Source: Bog-473 sp963738135 (lineage in GTDB: Bacteria; Actinomycetota; Acidimicrobiia; Acidimicrobiales; RAAP-2). From it: a DNA stretch of 64,000 nucleotides. The position numbers were made by a program, and so were the translations under genes. Location of the stretch: positions 519,505 through 583,504 of the forward strand of contig CAVTVK010000003.1 of the NCBI GenBank assembly GCA_963738135.1, written 5' to 3'. Under the pieces are notes generated by a model, which saw only the letters and a list, made by a program, of their open reading frames with translations, searched no databases and was not told where the DNA came from. Of the stretch, positions 1 to 8,428 are shown in pieces (position 1 is the first letter of the stretch; the number at the start of each line of letters is the position of its first letter).

Positions 1-1
1 G

Positions 2-814
2 CGCGCCGCACCCTTCGGCGCCGGGATCGCGGTGTTGCGCAACGTGCACCGTCACGGTGGCGCCATCGCCGCCCTGGCCCGGGCGATCCGTCAGAACGAC
101 GCCGACGAGGCCATGGCGATTCTCCGCGCCGGGGACGCCGGAGATTCGAACGTCCAGTGGATCGAGACCGATGCGACCGAGGTGATCCCGCCCGACGGCC
201 TGGGCGACGTGCGACGGCTTGCCGTCGACACCGGGCGCACCGTCATTGAGTCGGCACGCGCGGGCGATGCGCGCCGGGCCATCGACGCATTGGGGAGCTT
301 CCGCCTCCTGTGCGCACACCGCCGCGGGCCCGAGGGCGTGTCCACCTGGATGGACCACATAGAGAATTGGTTGCGGTCCGAGGTCGAGGGCTTCAGCACC
401 GGAGCGGAGTGGTACGTCGGCCGTCCACTCATCGTGACCGAGAACGACTACGGACTGAATCTCTACAACGGCGATACCGGGGTTGTGATCGAGTCGGGGA
501 GCGGGCGGCTGGTCGCCGCCTTCGAACGCCAGGGCAGCATCGCCGAGGTCAGCCCCACCCGGTTGGCCGCGGTGGACACCGTGTATGCCATGACGGTGCA
601 CAAGAGCCAGGGTTCGCAGTACGAGGCCGTCGCGTTTCTGGTGCCGAGCCCGGATTCACGGATCCTCACCCGTGAGTTGCTCTACACGGCGGTCACCCGG
701 GCCCGGGAGCGCCTGATCCTCGTCGGTCCCGAACGTTCGATCAGGGCGGCCATCGAGAGGCCGATCACCCGGGCGTCCGGGCTCCGGGCCGCCCTGTGGG
801 GCGAGGCGGGCTGA
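2..814 (+). CDS. recD: RecD-like helicase (exodeoxyribonuclease V alpha subunit), 3' part
   Basis: The frame is open from base 2, so the gene starts before the window; about 270 C-terminal residues are present. The SF1 helicase motifs MTVHKSQGSQYEAV and TRELLYTAVTRARERLILVG lie near the end and match the C-terminal UvrD/RecD-type core that couples ATP hydrolysis to DNA unwinding. The Walker A region would lie upstream and is not visible. RecD normally acts with RecB and RecC in repair of double-strand ends; a RecD2-type stand-alone helicase is possible. The next gene is about 200 bases away and unrelated. Confidence 0.85.
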   Translation, partial: RAAPFGAGIAVLRNVHRHGGAIAALARAIRQNDADEAMAILRAGDAGDSNVQWIETDATEVIPPDGLGDVRRLAVDTGRTVIESARAGDARRAIDALGSFRLLCAHRRGPEGVSTWMDHIENWLRSEVEGFSTGAEWYVGRPLIVTENDYGLNLYNGDTGVVIESGSGRLVAAFERQGSIAEVSPTRLAAVDTVYAMTVHKSQGSQYEAVAFLVPSPDSRILTRELLYTAVTRARERLILVGPERSIRAAIERPITRASGLRAALWGEAG

Positions 815-1019
815 CCAGCCGCCGACCCCACCGCCACGTGCCGCCTCCCGCCCATCCCCCAGCGTCCGTGGCCCACTGTTTAGGCTGCGCCGCCAGGGAA
901 AGATCCCTGGTCTTACCCCAATTACAGCTATGTCACAGCTTAAATTCAGGGTTCTGTCCCATGATGAAGTTGAAACGACTCCGTAACATTCACGGGGCCT
1001 GAGTGAAAACACGGGTGAA

Positions 1020-2222
1020 ATGAAGATTCTGGTTCTCGGAGGAGACGGCTATCTCGGTTGGCCCACCGCCTTGCATCTGTCGGCGCTCGGGCACGAGGTG
1101 ACCGTGGTCGACAACCTGGTGCGCCGGGAGTACGACCGCGAGATGGGTGTGGACAGCCTCGTGCCCATCGCTTCTCTCGAGGATCGGGTCACGCGCTGGG
1201 AGCAGGTGTCCGGTCACGCCATCAGCGTGCGGATCGGGAACCTGACCGACGCCGCGTTCACGTACGGCATCGTCGCCGAGGGTAAGCCCGACGCGATCGT
1301 GCACTTCGGCGAGCAGCGGTCCGCCCCGTACTCCATGATCGACCGGGAGCACGCGGTCTACACGCAGGTCAACAACGTCGTGGGCAACCTGAACGTGATG
1401 TACGCCATTCAGGAGACCGACCCCGACATCCACCTCGTGAAGCTGGGGACGATGGGGGAGTACGGCTACCCCAACATCGACATCGAAGAAGGGTTCATCG
1501 AGATCACCCACAAGGGCCGCACCGACGTGATGCCCTACCCCAAGCAGCCCGGGTCCTTCTACCATCTGTCGAAGGTCCACGACAGCCACAACATCATGTT
1601 CGGGTGTCGCATCTGGGGCCTGCGGGCCACCGATCTGAACCAGGGCATCGTCTACGGCCAGTCCACGCCGGAGACGGACGTCGACCCGCTGCTGGCGACG
1701 CGCTTCGACTACGACGGCGTGTTCGGCACCGTGCTGAACCGCTTCTGCGTGCAGGCGGTGACCGGTCACCCACTGACCGTCTATGGCGCCGGTGGCCAGA
1801 CCCGCGGCATGCTGAACATCCGCGACACGCTCGCCTGCGTGACCTTGGCCCTCGAGAACCCCGCCGACCGCGGCGAGTTCCGGGTCTTCAACCAATTCAC
1901 GGAGTCGTTCTCCGTGCGCGAGATGGCGCAGATGGTCAGGAAGGTCTGTCCGACGCGGGTCGACATCGCCGAAGGCCTGTCGAACCCGCGGGTGGAGAAC
2001 GAGGAGCACTACTTCAACGCCGCCAACACCAAGCTTCTCGACCTGGGACTGCAGCCCCACCTCCTGACGGACGAGGTGATCGCCGACATCCTGCAGCTGG
2101 TGGAGCGGCATCGCAGCCGGGTGGATGTCCGGGCGATCGCGCCGACCGTGCAATGGCGTTCGACCGCCAGCACGCTCACGACGTCCGGCGAGACGCCGGG
2201 CGCTTCGTTCCTCGCGGTGTAA
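1020..2222 (+). CDS. sqdB: UDP-sulfoquinovose synthase (SqdB/SQD1 family)
   Basis: Extended short-chain dehydrogenase of 400 residues, expected to convert UDP-glucose plus sulfite to UDP-sulfoquinovose, the head-group donor of sulfolipid and of some sulfonated glycans. The N-terminal NAD-binding motif is GGDGYLG. The catalytic set sits at the positions known from plant SQD1: T144 in LGTMGEYGYPN, and Y181 with K185 in YHLSK. Family-specific strings such as FGEQRSAPYSMIDR and RATDLNQGIVYGQ are present. The ATG at 1020 has only a weak ribosome site. No sulfoquinovosyltransferase (SqdX/SQD2) lies next to it, so the final product is not indicated by context. The last 30 residues are not family-typical. 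Confidence 0.93.
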   Translation: MKILVLGGDGYLGWPTALHLSALGHEVTVVDNLVRREYDREMGVDSLVPIASLEDRVTRWEQVSGHAISVRIGNLTDAAFTYGIVAEGKPDAIVHFGEQRSAPYSMIDREHAVYTQVNNVVGNLNVMYAIQETDPDIHLVKLGTMGEYGYPNIDIEEGFIEITHKGRTDVMPYPKQPGSFYHLSKVHDSHNIMFGCRIWGLRATDLNQGIVYGQSTPETDVDPLLATRFDYDGVFGTVLNRFCVQAVTGHPLTVYGAGGQTRGMLNIRDTLACVTLALENPADRGEFRVFNQFTESFSVREMAQMVRKVCPTRVDIAEGLSNPRVENEEHYFNAANTKLLDLGLQPHLLTDEVIADILQLVERHRSRVDVRAIAPTVQWRSTASTLTTSGETPGASFLAV

Positions 2223-2248
2223 AGCCTCCCGTTCCCCTGTAGTTTCCT

Positions 2249-3352
2249 GTGGCGATGCCGCCACGCAGGCCACGCCGCCGCGCGCGCCGTCGATCTCCGG
2301 CCCGGCCGGTCATCCTGCTCATTGCCGCGGTCGTGGTGCTCGCCATCGTGGTGGGAGGCCTCACCCAGGTGTCGCGGCAGTCGCAGGGGTACGACGCCAA
2401 CTCCGACCGCACCCTGGTGGCGCAGGGCACCGTCGCGGCCGATCAGTCGAATGCCACCTCGGTCACGGTGCGCAGGATCGTCAACGACCTGCCCTCGCAG
2501 ACCCGCCAGGGGTTGCAGGCGTCGCTCGACAACGCGGTGCAGCAGACGGCCGACGAGGCATCCCGGGCGCAGCTCGCCGCCGGCGCGGTGCCAATGGGCC
2601 CGCTGGCGACCCAGTTCGTCGACGTCTTCGCGGAACGGGCCCGGGCCGTGGCCCAGCTGCGTGGTGCCGTCTACGGGTTCCTCGGCATGCAGCCGATCGC
2701 TCCCGCTGATGCCCCGCCGGTCGGTTCCACGACCGGCTCGAGTGGGACCGCGCTCCTGTCGACGGCCGAGACAACGAACCGGATCGCCGCGGCCGGCGCG
2801 CTCCTGGCGCGCTCGGACGCGCTCTACCGCTCGGTGCAACGGTCGCTGGGCGCAGCCGCCGGCCACGGAAAGCTCCCGCCGTCGGTCTGGGTGACTCACC
2901 CACAGGTGTGGCAGCTCGGCAGCGTGGCGGCCCAGGTGGATCTGGTGGCCACCTCGTCGACGCTTGCTGCGACGCACTACGTCGTCCTGCGCACCATTCG
3001 CCTGACCCCCCCTGCCCTGCCGACGCCGCAGGGGACTCCGGCCGACGTGTCAGTCCTCAGCCCGACCTCGCAGATCGGGGTGACCGTGGTGGTGGCCAAC
3101 CAGGGCTCGTCCAACGAACCGCATGTCTCGGTGCGCTTCTCGCTGGTCGATCAGACGTCGGGTGCGACCACGAGCCAGGTCCGGACGACGTCACTCGCCC
3201 TGGGTGCCTCGGTCACGCTGCCGAACGTGCGGATGCGCGTCAAGCCGTCCACCGCGTACGTCCTCACCGTCCAGGTGCTCCCGCCCGCCGGGCAGACGCT
3301 CACCGCCGGCACGGCGATCCAGCAGCCGCTGCAGATCGCTCCGAGCACCTGA
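2249..3352 (+). CDS. membrane-anchored protein of unknown function
   Basis: Not recognised. 367 residues from GTG 2249. An Arg-rich cytoplasmic start is followed by one hydrophobic segment at about residues 20-42 (VILLIAAVVVLAIVVGGL), then a long extracytoplasmic part. A helical middle with many Ala/Gln lies near residues 60-250. The C-terminal 110 residues alternate beta-type strands (IGVTVVVANQGSSNEPHVSV), suggesting an Ig-like or CARDB-like fold. A TAGTTT box only four bases before the GTG suggests a leaderless or near-leaderless message. It lies 26 bases after sqdB, but a functional link is unproven. Confidence 0.7.
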   Translation: MAMPPRRPRRRARRRSPARPVILLIAAVVVLAIVVGGLTQVSRQSQGYDANSDRTLVAQGTVAADQSNATSVTVRRIVNDLPSQTRQGLQASLDNAVQQTADEASRAQLAAGAVPMGPLATQFVDVFAERARAVAQLRGAVYGFLGMQPIAPADAPPVGSTTGSSGTALLSTAETTNRIAAAGALLARSDALYRSVQRSLGAAAGHGKLPPSVWVTHPQVWQLGSVAAQVDLVATSSTLAATHYVVLRTIRLTPPALPTPQGTPADVSVLSPTSQIGVTVVVANQGSSNEPHVSVRFSLVDQTSGATTSQVRTTSLALGASVTLPNVRMRVKPSTAYVLTVQVLPPAGQTLTAGTAIQQPLQIAPST

Positions 3353-3452
3353 GCGGCGGACCGCACATCGCCGGGTGACCGCGTGTCGACCCCACCGCTT
3401 CGTGGTCCTAGGATCGAGGGGCACCGAAATCAGGAACTGGAGGGCTCTTCAC

Positions 3453-4729
3453 GTGGCCGAGAGCATCACGATCACGGACAATCGCAATGGCGAGACCATA
3501 GAGATCCCGCATTGTCAACGGCGGGGTATCGGCCAGCGAATGGTCCAAGCTCCTCCCGGGAGTCTGGTTCTTCGATCCCGGCATTCATGTCGACGGCCGC
3601 CTGCGAGAGCGCCATCACCTACCTCGACGGCGAAGCCGGCATCCTGCGTTACCGGGGCTATCCCATTGAGCAGCTGGCGGAGAGCTCGACCTACCTCGAG
3701 GTGGCCTACCTCCTTCTGAACGGGGAGCTCCCCAACGAGGCGGAGTTCGAGACCTGGCGCCACGAGATCACGTACCACACGTTCATCCACGAGAACGTGC
3801 GCAAACGCTTCCTCGAGGGCTTCCACTACGACGCCCATCCGATGGGGATGCTCGTCTCCGCCGTCGCCGCCCTCTCGACCTTCTACCTCGACGCCAAGGA
3901 GATCTTCGATCCCGAGTCGCGGAAGAAGCAGATCATCCGGCTGATCGCCAAGATGCCGACCCTGGCCGCGGCGGCCCACCGCTTCAGCGTGGGCATGCCC
4001 TTCGTCTACCCGGACAACTCGCTCGACTTCGCCGACAACTTCCTCTCCATGCTGTGGAAGGTGGCCGAGCCTCGCTTCGAGGCGGATCCCGTGCTGGCCC
4101 ACGCCCTCGACGTGCTGTTCATCCTCCATGCCGACCACGAGCAGAACTGCTCCACCACAGCCATGCGGGTGGTGGGCTCGTCACATTCGGATCCCTACTC
4201 GGCCACCGCCGCCGCGGCCGCCGCGCTCTACGGCCCCCGTCACGGAGGGGCCAACGAGGCCGTCATCCGGATGCTGACCGACATCGGGAGCATCGAGAAC
4301 GTGCCGGACTTCATCGCCACGGTGAAGGCGGGCACCGGCGGCCAGCGCCTGCAGGGCTTCGGGCACCGCGTCTACAAGAGCTACGACCCCCGGGCGAAGA
4401 TCATCAAGCAGATCGCCTACGACGTGTTCGAGGTCACCGGGAAGAACCCTCTGCTCGACATCGCCCTCAAGCTCGAAGAGATCGCGCTGAACGACGAGTA
4501 CTTCACGTCGCGCCACCTCTACCCGAACGTCGACTTCTACTCGGGGCTCATCTACCAGGCCATGGGATTCCCGATGGAGATGTTCACGGTCCTGTTCTCC
4601 ATCCCACGGACCGCCGGCTGGCTGGCCCACTGGCAGGAGATGCTCGACCAGGACTCCAAGATCGCCCGTCCGCGCCAGCTCTACATCGGCTCCGAGGAGC
4701 GCAACTACACGCCGATGCAGGACCGCTGA
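3453..4729 (+). CDS. gltA: citrate synthase (two apparent frameshifts)
   Basis: Condenses acetyl-CoA and oxaloacetate at entry to the TCA cycle. The start is GTG 3453 behind GGAACTGGAGGG; the protein opens MAESITITDNRNGETIEI. Two extra C bases, in the CCC runs at 3506-3508 and 3577-3579, push the frame twice. Removing them restores a continuous protein through VNGGVSASEWSKLLPG and AFMSTAACESAITYLDGE. Family motifs follow: GYPIEQLA, the LHADHEQNCSTTAMR stretch with catalytic His, and GFGHRVYKSYDPRA. A possible -10 (TAGGAT, 3409-3414) lies upstream. The 3' end overlaps the convergent tesB by 25 bases. Confidence 0.93.
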
Positions 4730-5589
4730 ATCACCCGGCGGTCCGCGGTGCGCATGCGGACCAGCCCTTCCTGTGCGAGCGTGACGCACAAACGCCCCTG
4801 CCGGTCGAAGAGGAAGCCGCGGGCGAGGCCCCGTCCCTGGGCCGCAATCGGCGAGTCCGTGTCGTAGAGCAGCCACTCGTCGGCCCGGAAGGGTTGGTGG
4901 AACCACATGCAGTGGTCGAGGCTCGCTCCCATGAACTCGGGGTCGTCCCAACTCGTCTCGTGGGGGGCGAGGATCGTGTCGAAGAGGGACATGTCCGAGG
5001 CGTACGTCGCCACGCAGGCGTGCAGCAGCGGGTCGTCGGGGAGGTCGCCGTCGGCCCGGATCCAGAGGCGCTGGTAGGGCTCGCCCTGCTCCTTGGAGTG
5101 CCACGGGAGATCGCCGATATGGCGCTGGTCGATCGGGTGGGGCCGGTCGAACCAATCGGTCAGCTCCTCTTTGAAGGGCTGCAGCCGCTCGTAGAGGGGG
5201 GCGAGCGTCTCGGGCTCGGGCACGTCGGGCATGGGGATCTGGTGTTCCAGGCCGTCCTCGAGGTCGTGGAAGGAGGCCGAGAGATTGAAGATGGCCCGGC
5301 CGTGCTGCACGGCCACGACGCGGCGAGTCGTGAAGGACCGTCCGTCACGAATGCGGTCGACCTCGTAGAGGATGGGAACGGTCGGGTCGCCGGGGCGGAG
5401 GAAATAGGAGTGCAGCGAATGCACCCGCCCGTGCTCGACCGTGCGCCCGGCGGCCATGAGCGCCTGACCCGCCACCTGGCCGCCGAAGACGCGTTGGCGC
5501 TCCTCGTTGGGCTGGATGCCCCGGAAGATGTTGACCTCAATGGGCTCGAGGTCCAGCAGGTGGACGAGGAACTCCAAGGACGCGCTCAT
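4705..5589 (-). CDS. tesB: acyl-CoA thioesterase II
   Basis: Double hot-dog thioesterase hydrolysing acyl-CoA to free acid and CoA. The start is taken at the ATG read from 5589 (MSASLEFLVHLLDLEPIE), giving 294 residues, usual for TesB. Typical strings are RVFGGQVAGQAL, VHSLHSYFLRPGD and, in the second hot-dog, ASLDHCMWFHQPF. An open frame continues upstream to 5649, but that part is not family-like. The gene runs convergently into gltA with a 25-base overlap, so the two messages share their ends. Confidence 0.92.
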   Translation of the reverse strand: MSASLEFLVHLLDLEPIEVNIFRGIQPNEERQRVFGGQVAGQALMAAGRTVEHGRVHSLHSYFLRPGDPTVPILYEVDRIRDGRSFTTRRVVAVQHGRAIFNLSASFHDLEDGLEHQIPMPDVPEPETLAPLYERLQPFKEELTDWFDRPHPIDQRHIGDLPWHSKEQGEPYQRLWIRADGDLPDDPLLHACVATYASDMSLFDTILAPHETSWDDPEFMGASLDHCMWFHQPFRADEWLLYDTDSPIAAQGRGLARGFLFDRQGRLCVTLAQEGLVRMRTADRRVIQRSCIGV

Positions 5590-5699
5590 CCGCCCATGTT
5601 CGCAGGCCTCCGCCAGGGGCGTCGTAGAGCGAGGTGCCCACGACCCCAACTACCCTGCGGCGAAGTGACCAGCGGCGCAGAGGACAGGACAAGGGAAGC

Positions 5700-6882
5700 G
5701 TGCTCGAGTTCCCGGTGGGCTTCACCTGGGGCGTCGCCACGGCGGCGCACCAGATCGAGGGCGGCAACGTGAACAACGACTGGTGGGCCTGGGAGCACGA
5801 CCCGGCGTCGGGCACCGTGGAGCCGAGCGGAGACGCATGCGACTCCTTTCACCGCTGGCGCGAGGACCTGCAGCTCGTGGCCGACATGGGACTCGGGGCC
5901 TACCGCTTCTCTCTCGAGTGGAGCCGCATCGAGCCTGCCGAGGGGGAGTTCTCCATCGCCGCGTTGGAGCACTACCGGAGGGTGTGCGCCGCTTGTCGCG
6001 GTCACGGGATCCTGCCGGTGGTGACGTTCCATCACTTCACGACCCCGCTGTGGCTCACCGCCCGAGGTGGCTGGGAGGCGCCCGACGCCCCCGAGCGTTT
6101 TGCCCGCTTCGTCGAGCGATCGACGGCGTACCTGGGCGACCTGATCGGATGGGCCTGCACCATCAATGAGCCCAACGTCGTCGCAGTCATGGGGTATTTC
6201 CAGGGCGAGTACCCGCCGGGGGTGAAGGAGGACTTCGCGCGCTACGGAGTGGTCAACGAGGCGATGGTGCGCGCCCACCGGCTGGCGGTGGATGCGCTGC
6301 GCGCCGGTCCCGGGGACTTTCCCGTCGGACTCACGCTCTCGATGGCGGAGATCACGGCCACCGAGGGCGGGGAGCCACTGCGGGACGCCGCCGAGGAGAT
6401 GCTCGAGAACATCTTCCTGCGTGCCACCGAGGGTGACGATTTCGTGGGGGTGCAGTGCTACACCCGCATGCACTTCGGTCCGGACGGCCTGGCGCCCAAC
6501 GATCCGGCCGTCCCCGTTACCCAGATGGGTGACGAGCGCTGGCCCCAGGCGGTCGAGCACACCGTGCGCCGCGCCGGCTGCGGTGAGCGGGCGCCCGGTC
6601 GTCGTCACCGAGAACGGGATCGCCACGGCGGACGACGCGGAGCGCATCGCTTTCGTGTCCGAGGCGCTGGCGAGCGCGCACCGGTGCCTGCAGGAGGGCA
6701 TCGACCTGCGGGGCTACTTCGTCTGGAGCCTGTTGGACAATTTCGAGTGGCACCTGGGCTACGGACCCAAGTTCGGGCTCGTGGCCGTGGCGCCGGGGAC
6801 ATTCGAGCGCCGGCCCAAACCCAGCGCGCACTGGTTCGGCGAGGTGGCCCGCAGCAACCGATTGCTCACAGGGGGTGCATAG
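5700..6882 (+). CDS. GH1 beta-glucosidase (one apparent frameshift)
   Basis: Glycoside hydrolase family 1 barrel. The start is GTG 5700 after AAGGGA. The opening FPVGFTWGVATAAHQIEGG is the GH1 N-terminal signature. The acid/base Glu is E157 in TINEPN; the nucleophile Glu is in VVTENG (codon 6610-6612). These two lie in different frames because one extra G or C sits near 6575. Correcting it gives a normal GH1 protein of about 393 residues ending in GYFVWSLLDNFEWHLGYGPKFGL and a short tail. Beta-glucosidase is the usual activity, but GH1 specificity cannot be told from sequence alone. No signal peptide, so it is cytoplasmic. Confidence 0.9.
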
Positions 6883-6975
6883 CGTGCTGCCAGTGGGCGA
6901 ATTGGCTGCCACGCTAGGGTTGCGCCGTGCTGATCCCGCCGCTCGCGGCGTCCACCCGGCGAGCGCGCCGCTCCC

Positions 6976-7053
6976 GTGACTGAGCACGGCGGGCATCCGC
7001 CGCTCTCCCACATCTGGTCCTCGGACCAGTCGCTGTACGTGCGGATCCGCTAG
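6976..7053 (+). other. 25-codon open stretch in frame with gtrA, closed by TAG
   Basis: From GTG 6976 the frame encodes a short hydrophilic peptide (VTEHGGHPPLSHIW...) and stops at TAG 7051-7053, immediately before the ATG of gtrA in the same frame. A TAGGGT box (6915-6920) lies upstream. This may be the true N-terminus of the GtrA protein interrupted by a CAG-to-TAG change, or a small leader peptide. Confidence 0.4.
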
Positions 7054-7548
7054 ATGATTGCGCACCCCTCGAGCGTGAAGCTCATCAAGTACGCCAGCGT
7101 CTCGGTGATCTCGACGGTGGTGTCGCAGGTCACCCTGCTGCTGACGTTCGGGATCTTCCACGTCATGTCCGAGGTGCCGGCCAACATCGTGGCCAACGTG
7201 GTGGCGACGGTTCCGTCCTATGCGCTCAACCGCCGCTGGGTCTGGGGCAAGAGCGGGAAGTCGCACTTCTGGAAGGAGGTCGCCCCCTTCTGGATCCTGT
7301 CGTTCATCGGTCTGGCCTTCTCGAGCTTGGCCGTGTGGGTCGCCGGTGACTTCGCCCGGGCACACGGGCTGAGCCACGGCGCGACCGCGCTCCTGGTGAA
7401 CCTGGCCAACCTGATGAGCTTCGGCATCCTGTGGATCGTGAAGTTCGTGATCTACAACAAGCTCTTCCACGTCGACCCGGTCGAGTACGAGGAGCACCAC
7501 GCCGAGAAGGTGGCGGCAGGCGACCTCGGCGGCGACCAGGATCTGTGA
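7054..7548 (+). CDS. GtrA-family membrane protein
   Basis: 164 residues with four predicted membrane segments: near residues 10-32 (YASVSVISTVVSQVTLLLTF), 40-60, 85-105 (APFWILSFIGLAFSSLAVWV) and 112-138 (ALLVNLANLMSFGILWIVKF). The ANVVATVPSYALNRRWVW string between segments 2 and 3 is the GtrA (PF04138) hallmark. Family members help move polyprenyl-linked sugars or modify cell-surface polysaccharides. The tail is charged and cytoplasmic. No glycosyltransferase partner is adjacent, so the substrate is unknown. The start may lie further upstream (see the 6976-7053 stretch). Confidence 0.85.
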   Translation: MIAHPSSVKLIKYASVSVISTVVSQVTLLLTFGIFHVMSEVPANIVANVVATVPSYALNRRWVWGKSGKSHFWKEVAPFWILSFIGLAFSSLAVWVAGDFARAHGLSHGATALLVNLANLMSFGILWIVKFVIYNKLFHVDPVEYEEHHAEKVAAGDLGGDQDL

Positions 7549-7567
7549 CCGGAGCCGACCGGAGCCA

Positions 7568-7586
7568 CCGGAGGCTCGACCTCCGG
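7568..7586. terminator. hairpin between convergent genes
   Basis: CCGGAGG, a five-base loop CTCGA, then CCTCCGG: a perfect 7-bp GC-rich stem between the ends of gtrA and yajQ. There is no T-tract, as is common in high-GC genomes. It could serve both strands. Confidence 0.55.
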
Positions 7587-7608
7587 CTGAGCGACGGCTG
7601 CGGGGGAC

Positions 7609-8097
7609 TCAGTCCCGGAAGTTGTTGAACTGCAGCGGAATGCCGAAGTCCTCCGCCTTGCACTTGGCGATCACCTCTTGGAGGTCGTCGCGCTTCTTGG
7701 CCGTCACGCGCAGCTGATCACCCTGGGTCTGCGAGGACACGCCCTTGAGCCCGAGGTCCTTGATGAACTTGTTCAGCCGCTTGGCGTGGTCGGACGAGAT
7801 GCCGGCCCGGATGGCGATCTTCTGACGGGAGGTCCCCTTCTGGGCCTCCTCGACCTTGGCATCCTCGAAGGCCTTCAGCGAGACCTGGCGCTTGACCAGC
7901 TTCTCGTCGAGGACCTGGTGCAGGGCCCGGAGCCGGTCCTCGGTCGAGGAGCGGAGCACGAGCTCGTTCTCGCTCAGCTCAATGGCCGAGTCGGTGTTCT
8001 TGAAGTCGAAGCGGGTGGCGGCCTCCCGATTGGCCTGGTCGACGGCGTTGCGCACCTCTTGCATATCGACTTCCGAAACGATGTCAAACGTGGGCAT
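7609..8097 (-). CDS. yajQ: YajQ-family nucleotide-binding protein
   Basis: 162 residues starting at the ATG read from 8097 (MPTFDIVSEVDMQEVRNAVD). The family string REAATRFDFKNTDS and the ending EDFGIPLQFNNFRD are near-canonical. YajQ proteins bind nucleotides or RNA, and some members bind cyclic di-GMP; the role in this organism is unknown. An open frame continues upstream to 8184 but is not conserved. It lies head to head with tRNA-Tyr. Confidence 0.93.
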   Translation of the reverse strand: MPTFDIVSEVDMQEVRNAVDQANREAATRFDFKNTDSAIELSENELVLRSSTEDRLRALHQVLDEKLVKRQVSLKAFEDAKVEEAQKGTSRQKIAIRAGISSDHAKRLNKFIKDLGLKGVSSQTQGDQLRVTAKKRDDLQEVIAKCKAEDFGIPLQFNNFRD

Positions 8098-8162
8098 GGG
8101 CGCCAGCGTACCGGCGCCACCTGCCGGTACGGGGTGTCGGGCCCGGCTAATCTCGCCCCTGC

Positions 8163-8245
8163 GGGTCGGTGTCCGAGTGGCCAAAGGAAGCAGGCTGTAA
8201 ACCTGCCGGTTAACACCTACGGAGGTTCAAATCCTTCCCGGCCCA
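8163..8245 (+). tRNA. tRNA-Tyr (anticodon GTA)
   Basis: 83 nt. Acceptor GGGTCGG pairs with CCGGCCC; the anticodon loop CTGTAAA gives GTA. The long variable arm is of class II type, as expected for bacterial tRNA-Tyr, and the T-loop is TTCAAAT. Discriminator A at 8245; CCA is not encoded. Confidence 0.95.
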
Positions 8246-8428
8246 CGCATGCACGCCGGATTCGCCGTGGGGCCGTCCGGCCCCAGGTGACCCGCCGGTG
8301 GTCGTTACAATGCTGTTTCGGATCGATTGCGGGCGAGCGCTCCCCAGGCGTGCGCCCGTCTTCCCCCACCGGGCGCCGTAGGCCCCGACACGACAAGCGA
8401 GACTGATTACCCCGTGGACGAGAGCGCG

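Noticed and set aside
6927..6983. Leaderless 18-codon ORF from GTG 6927 after TAGGGT
   Set aside because: Very short, Arg-rich with no similarity; the other frame that joins gtrA is a better explanation of the region.
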